Assembly: GCA_029532415.1 (NCBI GenBank)
Contig: JAQOTA010000044.1
Span: 620,001 to 684,000 of the forward strand
DNA from: Marasmius tenuissimus
Taxonomy: Eukaryota > Basidiomycota > Agaricomycetes > Agaricales > Marasmiaceae
Reading direction: 5' to 3'
DNA length: 64,000 bases
The notes under the pieces were generated by a model. That model worked only from the letters and a program-made list of their open reading frames with translations, was not told where the DNA came from and did no database searches. The number at the start of each line of letters is the position of its first letter. Within the stretch, counting starts at the first letter, position 1. Shown here one piece after another: positions 1 to 11,753 of this stretch. Made by a program: the position numbers and the translations under genes.

Positions 1-80
1 CTCCAGCAATCACTTCTCCGAAGTAGTTTTGCTAACTTTCGTTCTTTCTTTCTCTCCTTTACTTTTCTCAGCTCTTCAAC

Positions 81-942
81 ATGCGTTTTGCTAGCCTCTT
101 CCTCGTCGCTGTGACCGCAGCTGCCACCGTCTCTGCGACTCTCATCCCAATCAAGCTCCATAAGGGCAACCACTGGGGTGCTCCCATTCCGCCATGGGAG
201 AAGGGCTGCAAGCCCGGTTGGTACTTTGGAGACAACTACGGCGGCATCGACCACGGCATTCCTTGGTTGAAGGATAAGGTAGGCTTCGTTTAGTTCGCCT
301 CTTCTTTCTACGGCTCGTTGACGCCGCCCGTGATAGCTCCTTTGCAAGCTCTTTAGCTTGCTCAGCTGGGGCTACCTCCGCTGCCCGGGGCCCTACCACC
401 CACCACCACACCCACCTTCCCCGCCTCACGGCGGCGGAGACGACGGGTACTACCACAAGGTGTTCGATGGGCTCGACGGTGCCGTCCAGGCGTATGACTA
501 TCTGACCTTCGGACTTGTTGATTCTATCGACGGTGAGTACCGCTTGATGATTGCGAGGAGCGTGTTTGGGAGATGTGGATGCTGATATAGCTCTTGGCTT
601 GTAGATTGCAAGGCTATGTGCGAGGGAGTCGATGGGTGCAACTTCATTAACAGTACGGCTTCCTTGCCGCGTGTTCTCACTTGGCTTAACTGACTTTGGA
701 TTCCTTCGTATAGCCTACTACGATGTCAATGGCAAGGTATGTTCTCCTTTGTCCTACCGCGTTCGGAATCATTTCTAACTTATCTTATAAAGGACGGAAG
801 CTATCTCCTCACCTGCGCTCTCTTCGAGAAGTGTCACACCGAGGAAGACGCGACGAACAAGGGAGGACAGAGCCAGCCCGACGGAAGTATCAACTATATC
901 AAGGATAGTGCCGGATTCTGCAAGGACGGGGAGGAGTACTGA
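81..942 (+). CDS. Small secreted fruit-body-type protein, copy A
   Basis: Five exons: 81-278, 337-532, 605-652, 714-736 and 793-942 (615 nt, 204 aa). All introns are GT-AG and 55-72 nt. Residues 1-19 form a signal peptide (MRFASLFLVAV, cleavage near VSA). The mature part has the charged stretch GNHWGAPIPPWEKGC, a Pro/His/Gly-rich segment (PYHPPPHPPSPPHGGG), the cysteine block DCKAMCEGVDGCNF and a C-terminal block LLTCALFEKCH followed by GGQSQPDGSINYI. The cysteines suggest a disulfide-bonded extracellular protein, loosely PAN/apple-like. Similar C-terminal blocks occur in proteins labelled fruit-body specific in mushroom genomes; that link is from memory. Function is unknown. Copies at 3935 and 17384 have identical intron phases and nearly identical exon lengths. 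Its promoter lies outside the window; 1-80 is 5' UTR, closely matching that of copy B. Confidence 0.85.
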
Positions 943-1830
943 GAGATCTAGTCGTCTCGGTCGAGGACCCTTGACATATTTTTCCCCCCTTAATCCAACT
1001 TTCTACCTTCAAACTTTCCCCGGCGGTCCTGCCCTCCTGTTTTACTTCCTCATTCTATGACTCATTGTCTTAGTATTGATGTTATGGTACATCGTAGTTT
1101 GCATGTTCCTGAAGGTCTCGTAGTACGTAGGCTGGGTCGATAAATTGGAGTATTTATTCAAGTCTGCATTCCTGAACAGTGTTCGCACTCGTTTCAGAGT
1201 GCCACCCGATGGTGGTCACAGTCGAACGATGCATGAGTCAGGGCGGGTTACGCAATCTATTTGGCAGCAGGTCTTGTTTATTTGGTGATCATAATCTTAA
1301 TCTGTGACTCAACTCAGCGTCACGGACTATATCCCGGACCCTCATGGACCCCCAACCTGGCATGGGTTGTGGCATTCATTGCTCAGAACGGCCTATCGTC
1401 CTGCCAAAAATCCTTTCTCACTAGTCAAAACTACCCCCTGTCTGAGCCAATTGGGTCAAACAACACGTTCAACGGCGTTACTAAGATAGGCCTCGACGTC
1501 CAACCTCGGGCGATAGCTGCTCGTTGTTGATGGGATGGCAGCAAGGCACTGTGGAAAGCTGTAGTATTTCTCGAACGACATGACACAATTTACTCGAGAA
1601 AGCCCCATAAAAGTGAGGACATGGCCACGGTTATCATGTCCTGTAAAACTGATCTAATCCAAATCCTTCAATCTCTCCCCGTTCTCAGCCTTTCTCCAGA
1701 CACAGTCAAGTCTACTTCGAGCTTAACGCTGTCCACTAGCATCGCTTTAACTATGAGGAAGGGCATGCCGGTACCCCATTTGATCACGACTATGCGACCA
1801 CATCAATCTTAACCGTGAGTGTTCACTCGT
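943..1830. other. Intergenic, no gene seen
   Basis: Downstream of secreted-protein copy A. Only short reading frames without family resemblance or splice logic are present. I see no RNA gene. Confidence 0.6.
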
Positions 1831-2528
1831 TCATTACTGCCTTTTGCATAATTCCGTGAAAATGGGAAAAAAGTTTTTGCCTTACGTGACCCGGTCCGGT
1901 ACTTCCAGCCGCAGCGGCAGGCGGGATTTTCCGAGAGGAACTGGAGGGTACTTAGTGGCGTGAGCAACGCAGGGCGTATTGGCCACGGGCTATGAAGTCC
2001 TATGCTGAATAGGATGATCAGCAACAATAATCTTGAGACTTGTAAACATTTCCGGAGTCATTGTAGTAGATAATCATGTGGGGTGCCCATTTGTACTTCC
2101 CAGTTACGTTGCAGCTTATTGATACATCACACTCCGACTGTTTCCCTAACTGGTTATAGAAATTGACCGCAACCGCAGGGTTTGAGGCAATAAAGCAATG
2201 GTGTTATTCATGCTTCAGGAATCAGTCACTGAATGAGCCTTGTAAGTTGTGTTCATCCGGACGGTTACGGTAGTAGTGGTCGCCTTCAAAGCCCCAGGTG
2301 GCCATGAGGCTGTAAAGCTCATCAAATACTTCAACATCCTGTACTGATGACATTGAAGGAGAAGTCGTGTTGGGTGTATCGACGTGCTAGCTACCCACTC
2401 ACTGGACTGATCATGACTGCGGAGCTATAAAATGTCTCTGCCGCTGCGGCTGGAAGTACCGGACCGGGTCACGTAAGGCAAAAAACTTTTTTCCCATTTT
2501 CACGGAATTATGCAAAAGGCAGTAATGA
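1831..2528. mobile_element. Non-autonomous inverted-repeat element (MITE-like)
   Basis: A 90-bp arm at 1831-1920, starting TCATTACTGCCTTTTGCATA, is repeated in reverse complement at 2438-2528. The only difference I see is one extra T in a homopolymer. The arms enclose 517 bp without a credible ORF. Long, near-identical terminal inverted repeats around a short non-coding core are typical of MITEs. I could not define a clear target-site duplication, so the exact ends and superfamily are open. It lies between the two direct copies of the secreted-protein gene. Confidence 0.7.
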
Positions 2529-3823
2529 CTTCGTGGCTCATGAAACGCGGCAGGAACGGGGACAAGAGTGAGCAGGCACTCATCAGGAAGCATCATGCAT
2601 CGCGGATTTTGGAGAAATCAGAACATGAAAGTACGTTAGGCATTGATTACGACTCTGAGAAAGTTGGCGAAACGGCATGTCCGTGGGGCGCGTTCTTCCA
2701 TTCTGGTCTATGACAACGCCTTGACAAGTATGGTCCCTGTAGCCCTTCTCTTTCAGGTATCAACCAACTGAGGACAAGTGGCCCTAATCTCATAACGGAC
2801 TAGAGCCTTTTCCGTAGCCGTGTCGTTCACCCAGTCAAATTGCACGTTACTACACACCTGAAACGCAACTCCTGTCTTTTTCGCTTTGAAGACTTGACGA
2901 ACTCAAGCTCCCGCACTGACAAACGAAATGAAGGCCATCAAAGGCCGAGAATGCTTGGGAGTGGAACTAGGTCAGCCACCTTGGTTTCCGAGAAGTGAAG
3001 TATTGGATTTTCCGACGATGAGAATCAGAAAGACAGCGCGCCGTCTGCTTCGTTCAGGGTGCTATTCGCGGGGAAAGGCTTTGCGATTCCTGCCTTTCTG
3101 ATCGATTCAGGTTGGTTTAATTCCCACCGCTACACGGAAACGGCTATTCGACTCCCCGATTGTATAAACGGCGTTTGACGGTCCAACCAGGATCAACAAA
3201 TCACCAATACGGTGACGATGTCCTGTTAGGAACCTCAAGCTCACCATGGTTTTATCTACTTCTCGCGGAAGCAAACTCTTTGGGAGCCCGAACTTCGTCA
3301 TATCCTAAGATTCGACTCCTGTCTATCCGACGGCCCTGGTCTAGTATACTTGGCTCACAGGCGAGATGTTCATCCGGTCTTGAATAACAAAACCCCAGAA
3401 TGACTACGCGTATCGAAGCTGGACCAAAACAAGACAGCGCCAGGACATTAACGAAGCACGCAGTCTCTCGCTCGGGGTGCATTTGTCGCATGCGTCCGCG
3501 GCGAGTCGTCGAGAATATTTGCTGTATGTACGATTCTTCAGCAGCAAGAGAGTAGCGCAGCTACCATCTTGTTTCAGGAACCCAACTACCGCCACCCTCT
3601 TCTCCGTCGCTACGCCTTACCTACGGCAGAGGTTGTGGCTCCCACGACTCTCTGTCATTAGTAAACGCGGGACGTTACAAGGGAACCTATGACCTACCAA
3701 CTCCTTTCTTTTGATGGGTTTACGCCCGAGCACGAAGGGTAAAATATTGGTCATTAAGGTCCCGTATGAACCAGAGTGCTTCGCCACTCGAACTCGAATA
3801 ACGAGACGTCTCTGAATTTTGTG
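2529..3823. other. Intergenic, no gene seen
   Basis: No recognisable coding region or RNA. The last few hundred bases are the promoter region of secreted-protein copy B. Confidence 0.55.
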
Positions 3824-3830
3824 TATAAAA
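3824..3830 (+). promoter_or_regulatory. TATA box of secreted-protein copy B
   Basis: TATAAAA within GTGTATAAAAGC, 105 nt upstream of the ATG at 3935. The same 12-mer lies upstream of copy C on the other strand, and the following 5' UTR (CTCCAGCAA..., then a CT-rich tract) is shared by all three copies. This supports one inherited core promoter. Confidence 0.75.
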
Positions 3831-3934
3831 GCTTCACGGTTTGTCAACCAGTTCTCCAGCAACCACTTCCCTGAAGTAGTTTTGCTAACTTTCGTTCTTC
3901 TCTTTCTCTCCTTTAGCTTTCTTAGCTCTTCAGC

Positions 3935-4787
3935 ATGCGTTTTGCCAGCCTCTTCCTCGTCGCTGTGACCGCAGTTGCCACCGTCTCTGCGACTCTCATC
4001 CCAATCAAGCTCCACAAGGGCAACCACTGGGGTGCTCCCATTCCGCCGTGGGAGAAGGGCTGCAAGCCCGGTTGGTACTTCGGAGACAACTATGGCGGCG
4101 TCGACCATGGCATTCCGTGGTTGAAGGATAAGGTAGGCTTCACATGTTCTGTCTCTGCTCTCTACAGCTCACTGACGCCGTCTACCACAGATCCTTTGCA
4201 AGCTCTTCAGCTTGCTCAGCTGGGGCTACTTCCGTTGCCCGGGGCCCTACCACCCACCACCCCATCCACCTTCCCCGCCTCACGGTGGAGGAGACGACGG
4301 GTACTACCACAAGGTGTTCGATGGGCTCGATGGTGCCGTCCAGGCCTATGACTATTTGACCTTCGGACTGGTCGATACTATCGAGGGTACGCACGCTTGA
4401 TCGATCTCGAGACGTAGACGAATAATGACGAGGCATACGGATTTTAGACTGCAAGGCTATGTGCGAAGGTGTCGATGGGTGCAACTTCATCAACAGTTCG
4501 TCTTCGTTTCCACGGGTTTCGGCCTGATCTTTACTGACTTCACATTGTATTCGTACAGCTTATTACGACGTCAATGGCAAGGTATGGTTGCTTCTCAACT
4601 GACGTATTCGATATCATTCTGACCAGCTAACTCGTAGGACGGAAGCTATCTCCTCACCTGCGCTCTCTTTGAGAAGTGCCACACCGAAGCTGATGCGACG
4701 AACAAGGGAGGACAGAGCCAGCCCGATGGGAGCATCAACTATATCAAGGATAGTGCTGGGTTCTGCAAGGGTGACAAGGGATATTGA
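3935..4787 (+). CDS. Small secreted fruit-body-type protein, copy B
   Basis: Five exons: 3935-4132, 4191-4386, 4448-4495, 4559-4581 and 4638-4787 (204 aa). Exon lengths are 198/196/48/23/150, exactly those of copy A. The signal peptide, cysteine positions and Pro/His-rich segment match copy A closely; the C-terminus is KGDKGY instead of KDGEEY. With copy A it forms a direct tandem pair 3.85 kb apart; the inverted-repeat element lies between them. Function is unknown; a secreted or cell-wall role in development is inference from family resemblance only. Confidence 0.87.
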
Positions 4788-5264
4788 GAGCTGGATCGTA
4801 CTCGAAGAATAGACGAAAGTCGCCCGTCTTTCCTTTTCGACCCGGCTTAACCTATTGCTTTATCTTTGATATCAGTTTCTCTGTTCTTGTTTCGATTAGC
4901 TTATTGGTTCTGTTGGGTGAACGGTACACAACTGGGCGTAGTTACGGAGGTGAAACTATGCTGGTTCAACACCAGTGAAGTGTCGCAGAATGTATCGATG
5001 AATTTGGAATATATATCTATCTCAACTCTTCCAGACGAATCATTCATGAATGTGTTCAAATAAGACCTTCAGCCCCACATTTTGATTATACGGTCCTTCC
5101 GCACACCGGTCACAATGCCAGCTTTTCGACCAGCTACGACTGGGTGAATTTGCGAGCGCAGAGAGGATACGCTAACACTCAATTCAGGTAACGTTTTGAA
5201 AAAAGTACAACTGAATCGTATTCGTAGGTCCTATCATGCATCGTCAAATATACCGAATGATTAC
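4788..5264. other. Intergenic between convergent genes
   Basis: This is the shared 3' region of secreted-protein copy B (+) and the MFS permease (-). Nothing else is recognised. Confidence 0.6.
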
Positions 5265-6950
5265 TTAGAGATTGTATATAAACCAAGCGCTTCTATCGCC
5301 CAAACCGGGCTTCTCCTCGACGCGAGTGGTCGTCCTCCGGATTTCAGCCTTCTTCTTGTTCTGACTGCTCAGATAAGCAAGGTTAGCTGCCGCACCTACC
5401 ACCATACCGATGGAGAATACGAGAAGAGTGATTGTGGCTGAGGTGTACTCCGGAGCCGGGCTGAGGCTGCCCAATAGCCAGGTGGCGAGGATGCCTCCGG
5501 AGTTGGTCATGATAAAACCAAATGCAATGGCGGTCGCTCGTCGAGTCTGAGGGCTGGCGTTATTCGACTGCCACGCCGAAAGACTGGGCGCTCCGGCATA
5601 GGTTCCACTGACGGAAAAGAAGAGGGAACCGTATCGAACTTTGGGTGATTTCGAGCCAAGGAACATGGCAAAACCGATGGTGGCGAGAACAGAAGAGAAC
5701 ATGATCACGTATCCTCTACACTGATATTTGTCGGATACGAAGGCACATATCATAGAAACGACGAATGCAACGGCGAAGGGCGGGACAGACATGAGCTGAG
5801 CTCTGGCTGCTGTGTATCCGAGACTCTGGACGATGGAGGGGGAGAAGCTGGAAGTAGTCTCAGTTAGATACATTCGATATCACAGAGCTCGATCGACTCA
5901 CTATGCGAGAGAGTAGAGTACCACCCCCGAGAGGAATAGAACAAATCCAGCCATCCAAAGCTGTGGAAGCTTGAAAGCTTCAACGACTTCTTCCCACGAG
6001 AAGGCTTTCTCTTCAGCGTGAGCACTGTCCTCTTGTAGCTTCGCGTTCACGTAGCGCTTTTCCTCATGAGTGAGGAAGCGGGCGCGATCGACCGACCGAG
6101 GGAGAATAAAAAATGACATCGCGCCGAATACAACCGTGAAGAGACCCTCGAGAATGAAGATCCATGACCATCCTGGTCGGCCACCGACCCCATGCATCTT
6201 GATAATGCCGTAGGCCAGGATACCAGAGAATGCTCCTGACAAAGAGGCAGCGGCGAAAAAAGCCGATACGCTGAATGAAAAGGTTGGTGAAAAGGAAAAG
6301 ATGATCACGGTGAAGTATGCAACTCACCGCAGGTTCATCTTGTATCGCGGGTAGAAATAGGAAAGGTAGAGCACCAGTCCAGGAAAAACCCCTCCCTCGA
6401 GCAAACCAAGGAAGAAGCGGGCAGCGAGCAATCCAGAGTATGTCTTGACAACTCCTTGCAGGGTTGTGACGACCCCCCAGAGTGTTAACATCGTTGGTAG
6501 TAACAGATTTGGGCCAACAGCCTAGGAACGTATCAGCCACGCTAGGGGCTTTCCATCTATACAGTGATGGGTACCTTGAGCACCAGGTTTGACGGAAGCT
6601 CAGCAAGGATGTAAGGGATGTACGTGACTGTCAACGCGATACTGTACTCCTTGTTCGACATCTTCAAGTCTGTCTGAAGCCCGGCCACCCGTGCATTTGC
6701 TATGTTCGTTCTGTCCTGGAGGTTGAAAGGGAGAGATGTAAAGATGACAGGGGAAGCAGCGAACGAGCAAACGTACCAAAAAAGATAGAAAATAGAACAT
6801 CGCGACTGTAGGTAACACGAACAGATCGAGCTTTCGCCATACTGTCCTCTCCAACGTCGGGTTGACAAGAACTTCATCGTTATCAGAGCCTAGAGAGCTT
6901 GTTTCACGCCTTTTGTGCACGGAACCTTTGGCTGAGGTGGTCTCTGACAT
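5265..6950 (-). CDS. MFS permease, DAL5/anion:cation symporter type
   Basis: Five exons on the minus strand: 6950-6777, 6715-6575, 6521-6328, 6270-5902 and 5847-5265 (1461 nt, 486 aa), all GT-AG and closing in frame. The hydrophilic N-terminus runs into LDLFVLPTVAMFYFLSFL (helix 1), then DRTNIANARVAGL, the hallmark loop of fungal allantoate/pantothenate/nicotinate-type permeases. Further family signatures are YIPYILAELPSNLVLK, RFFLGLLEGGVFPGL and PGWSWIFILEGLFTVVFG, with a long central cytoplasmic loop and six more helices ending in a basic tail. Length fits the family (450-550 aa). It probably imports a small organic anion or vitamin across the plasma membrane; the substrate cannot be told from sequence alone. 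Confidence 0.88.
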
Positions 6951-7809
6951 CCTGTCAAGCGTTGACGATGGATGGGGTTGCGGGTAGAGGTGGGGGCACG
7001 CGTGGGAGGGGGGGGAATAAGTGGGATGGAGCTTCTATATGTACAGGTGATGTTTGTGATTGCCGAGAGGCGGAAGAAGCTGACTGTGATTACTCACTAT
7101 TCCAGTCGATGTCATTCAGGATTTACATCGACACCCATAGTTCTCGAATGCCCTGCCTAGCTATTCCCGGGAAAATCAACCTTATTTCACCTAAAAACAC
7201 AGCGTTCTTTCTGTTTCTATCTACCATTATTCTGATACTCACGATTCTCTGATAGGAACTTTGGGCTAGACGACGAAGTCTCAGTTGTTCAGAGTCCTCA
7301 GCTACCGAGTTGCGTTTAGAAAACTGCGAGTAAAATCGAGCGCGTTCTCCGCGCTTGTACAACATTCAAAACACAAAGCCAAGCCTCATATTGCTCGCGG
7401 CTCTAGTGTCCGATTTCCAAAAGAATTTCTCGAACTTAGTCATACGAGCTGGTTCATCAATGGTTCGGCGCTCGTCGTTCAGTTTGGGGTGCATTATGGA
7501 GATCGCTAATGGACTCTTACTCATATCGCTGAGACGAAAATACTTTGCCGAGCTGGGGCCTCCTGTGCCAGGCCGCAGGCGCCTCGTCCGAGCATCACTC
7601 GGATCGATTTCACTTCGATGAGGCGACAGCTGTTAGAAATGCCATACTCCCGTGCAGCGTTCATCAAACCCTAATACTTCAAGTCAAGGCCCACACTGGG
7701 AGCGTGTAAACAGAGGTAGCATGTGATAATTACAAGGACCAAAAGAGTGGTTATACAAGGGAGCTGGAGAGATGGAGAGGTTCTCCTGCTCGAACTTGGC
7801 GGGCAGAAA
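6951..7809. other. Intergenic, no gene seen
   Basis: Lies upstream of the permease and downstream of the DUF6534 gene, both on the minus strand. It contains a short G-rich tract near 7008. No coding feature is supported. Confidence 0.6.
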
Positions 7810-9874
7810 TCATTGCGATATTGCCGCCGGCGGGATGGTAGATATGGGGTTGGGGTCCTTTACCTGCTCGGTGACCTAAATGTGATAGAGTCAAAGAGAT
7901 GAGAGCAGAGGAAGTGGAAAGGCATGAAAGTACGAACCCTCGAGATAGTTATTCCGTACCCCGGGTCTCTTGGGGCATGTGGGGATACTCTGCCAAAGGA
8001 TCTAGTGTTCTCTAGCTCGTAGCTCCCTGTCTCGGTCGATAGACCCTTTCGTGTACAAAACACATCAGTCCGATACTCAGAGAAATAGTAAGAAATCTAG
8101 TACTCACGATACTATGGGATTGATCTAACTTTGCGGTCTAAAGAATAAGAATGATCAATCGAGTACTCATACATATGACAAAGAGCATCAGAGCTCACTC
8201 ACCTTACGGCTATCGCGAGCATTCATCGAAGGTTCGATCCAGTTGTTACTGCGACCATCTCGATTCGAAGAGTTTGCAAAGTGACCAGAAGGATCTTTTT
8301 GTCGGGTAGTCCGAGAGTTCAGAGTAGACAGCAGGCAATTCGCGTATAACTTGACAAGCATGAGATCCCATATGTAGTTTCTGTGAACCAGGTATCAGAC
8401 ACGAATAGCCGCTGATCATCCGTGAAAGCGTACAAGGCCGTGTGCTTAGGAAGCGATGAGCGATCCATCGACACAATAATACGTGACAGCTTACCTCTAA
8501 TGTCATGAAGAAGACCACGTCTCCGATGGCACAGACTGCGCTAATCGCATCGGGTATTCTCAGTGCTTGTACCGCAACATACTCAGCGACTTGAACCTAC
8601 GTGATCATCCCAGTTTGTATTGTGGCTGAATGTACGGCGATAAGAAAGATAAACTTGGACTCCGCACTCGAATGACGACTTACTCCTGATGATCCTGTCA
8701 ATAACTGAATCGGTGGCAGTAAAACCAGTCTTCCTTTGGGACTACGGTGATCGGAAGGTAAAACTGATTTACCGATCGAAGGGCGCCAAGGCTTCGACTT
8801 ACCAGGCTACGAACGAGGGAAAAGGTAATAAGCACATCAGCAACGCATGATGTTAAAAACCAGACGAGCGCTGAAGTGTGGAGTTCAGGTTTTCGAGCGA
8901 AGGTCTTGATCACGCCGACCTTCACACCAGTCCAAATACCGCCGGCTACAGGAACGGGGATCAATCGACTGAGTTGGCGCTAGAGGGAGAAATTGACCGA
9001 CCGCACGATGTCAAAGCGAGCAATGCGATGATTGCAGATATCCACGAGGCCCCCGTGACTAACCGTACCCTCCAGGCGAAGAAGACTTGGATGGGAAACG
9101 CAATAAGCACGCTTAGTATGGGTTCTATCAAGCTCGCTATAAGCTCCGAGCTCCTTGTCGAGGAATCGAACGAGTTGACGCACGGGTCAGAAAGACTGGG
9201 AGAAGTGAAGGAGGGAACGATGAGATGAGAAGAGAACCCGTCAAACACAAGGTAAAATTGGCTCACGCATCGGGAACTTGCCGACAGCTTCCTGAGATCC
9301 TGTCATTGATAGGTTTAGTGATCATTGGAGCTATGATAAACTGATATCACACGCACCAAAGCCTGTAATCAATGCCTCGTACATGTTCGCCATGCTGAAC
9401 GCCGAGTTTGCTGCTTCCAGGATTAAAAGATACGCAACCTGGTTCAATGATGAAGTCATGTAAGGGAAGACTATTCGAGGGTCTGCGGCCGAGAATACGA
9501 ACAAGGATGCGTATCCACATTGAATCACTGCGGCGGCGTAATGAGCTATGACCTTCGATTTTTATCAATGACAACGACGTACCGCGAATAGGCCTGGTAG
9601 TAGGTCATTGTCTTCATGATTCAGTGAGTGGGGTAGCGACCGAGCAGAGCCCAACACCTTCGCATACCTGCATAATTAGAACCTGAAATTTGACATGTTA
9701 GCATGTCCTCCCACTGGATATGCAGGTACTTCACCCCAAATAAAATTAAGTTCATAAAGGTTCCAATCAGCATAGGCCCGAATCTTGAAATATTAGATGA
9801 GCCAAGCGATCTAGAGGGGAAAACAGAGGACGAAGGCAGGCTCACTTCAGGGAAACGTCGAATGTTGCGGGCAT
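7810..9874 (-). CDS. DUF6534-type seven-helix membrane protein
   Basis: Sixteen exons, minus strand: 9874-9846, 9783-9735, 9682-9668, 9611-9583, 9527-9503, 9438-9357, 9299-9267, 9136-9002, 8945-8803, 8741-8684, 8589-8495, 8444-8434, 8380-8203, 8137-8108, 8045-7938 and 7875-7810 (1086 nt, 361 aa). Family landmarks appear in order: start MPATFDVSLKFGPMLIGTFM, then AANSAFSMANMYEALITGFG, EPILSVLIAFPIQVFFAWRV, AGGIWTGVKVGVI, TSCVADVLITFSL, KTGFTATDSVIDRIIR and KLYANCLLSTLNSR. The cytoplasmic tail is Ser/Asn-rich. These proteins are expanded in Agaricomycetes and have no established function; a receptor-like role is speculation. Exons of 15 and 11 nt are needed to keep frame. The acceptor of exon 11 is the least certain. 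Confidence 0.8.
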
Positions 9875-11753
9875 ATTGGCTGACGACGGGGGGACGAAAG
9901 CTCAAAACGATGTAGCGCCGGAGCGAATGTTAACGCTTAAATACGGTCTTGCCACATCGGGCTTGTTTGAGCGAGCTACGGTACAAGCAAACTTGGGAGC
10001 AGGGTCCACGTACCGCGCCCGCGGGGATCTGGACCAAATGCAGGTCAACGGGACGAAGATTGGGTAGACTAAAAAAGAAAGCGAACCGGTTCTAGTCACT
10101 TGGTTAGTCTCGGACTTTCCGCATGCAAAGTGCGGACTAACAATGGTATTGCTGACGGAGTCGGGGAAAACTTGACAGTCAACTTTTCGGTCAGCCGTCG
10201 AGTCTATTCCAAAAAGGGTCAGACTGGAGGAATGACAATGACATAAGATGAGGGAGCTCACGGGCAAGGGAGACAAGTCAGATTGGGGGTCGCGGGATCT
10301 CAGTACCTACTGTCTTCGCGCCGGTAGAAGACACGCTCTGTCTAGGTAAGAATGTCGTCCATCACGGGAGACTGTCGGTTGTTGTAAGCAGAAATGAAGC
10401 CACTCCCGCCCTATCAGTGATCACAGTATCACTGTTCACACCCTCGGGATCTTTTTGGTCTCCCATGAGAAGCAACTGATGTAACCGTCTGCGTGTTGTA
10501 CTTGATTTCTGACCAATAAAGCATGAGTCCAAGTTGTCTTGAGTCATGTCGTTCGTGTACTTCTGCTGCTGATATTTTTTGGCCATTCGCGGTAGACTGC
10601 AAGAGCCGACGTTCCGGGTATCTCGGCCCCCGGGACTGGCGAGCCCCAGGGACTATACGATTCTCCGCGTTTCCCCAGCGCCTTCCCTGGGTAACCGGAC
10701 AAGAGGTGGCAAATCTAGAAACCTAGTGTGGCGTGAACGAGTTCGGGTCTTGGTGGGTTGACAGTATAACCTTGCATGCGTAGGACGTATCAGGTAAAGC
10801 CCAAAGCAAGATGTCGTGTGACTCACGACTGAACCCCACGACGTGCATCTTGAGACTTGAACTACATCGCGGGTCAAGGTAGTTGTTTGATCAGCGCGTC
10901 CACATCTGCTTAAAGTTTGATTCATCGAGAGAGCATGGAGGATCGAGGTCGACTGGAGTTATAAAAAGAATTGGGGTCATGCTCACCTTCTCTTTGCACA
11001 AGATCCTTCGTGAGGAACAAGCTAATAGTTACCAGGCATCAGATCTTCAGACCCATGGCTTTTGCGAACTGCCAAATGTCAACGTTTGGTGTATCCAATA
11101 CTAGGCTCGTGCTGGGAGTAGAAAAGGTGTGTGCATGTAGGCAGAATGAATGGAATAGAAGATCCAAAGAAAGAACATACCTGATCCTGTCTTGATCGCG
11201 GTTGGGCCCTTTTCGCAAGAGACAAAGGGAGATTCCATTGTGGTTTGGCTCCGCTGCATGCCCGTCATGTTCAAAAAACAAAACGGTTTAGGACCAGAAT
11301 GGGTGAGGTGTATGACTCCTTTGTAACGTGTTCCAAGTTAGCGAACAAGGGGAGAAATGCAAGACTATGAGTATCGAGCCCGAAATGTGGCTGAACAGGA
11401 TCTGATTCTGCAGGTAACATGAATGATGAAGGTAAGTATCAGAGAGAATGCCAGCCTGTTCCACCGAAGGTCCGTTACCCTTTTCGTCGCCTTACGTCAT
11501 GGGAGAAAGACCGGCGCCTTCCCGACTCCGTCGTATTACAGTAAAGTTTGTTGGTTAGACCAGATCTACGAGCATTTTGGACGTAGATACAGACGCGTAA
11601 ATACGTTAGTTAGCTGGGTATGTAGCCGTACGTGAGTACTAGAACAACCCTATGAATCGGGATAGCTACTCAAACCTTGCCCGCGAGAGCCAGTGAGCCC
11701 TGGCCGCACCCCACAAATAGTAATACTTCAGAGGCACTGACCCTGGGCCAGCC
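9875..11753. other. Gene-poor stretch of 1.9 kb
   Basis: Holds the upstream region of the DUF6534 gene and the downstream region of the VBA-type transporter. ORFs here (for example 9902-10276 minus) show no family resemblance and no consistent splicing. I support no gene. Confidence 0.5.

Noticed and set aside
3617..4108. 163-codon ORF on the minus strand
   Set aside because: It lies antisense to the first exon of secreted-protein copy B and has no family resemblance; the plus-strand exon model closes perfectly.
8246..8518. Reading from exon 11 of the DUF6534 gene straight through as one exon
   Set aside because: It loses the family motif KLYANCLLSTLNSR, which lies in another frame; an 11-nt exon at 8444-8434 between two GT-AG introns restores it.
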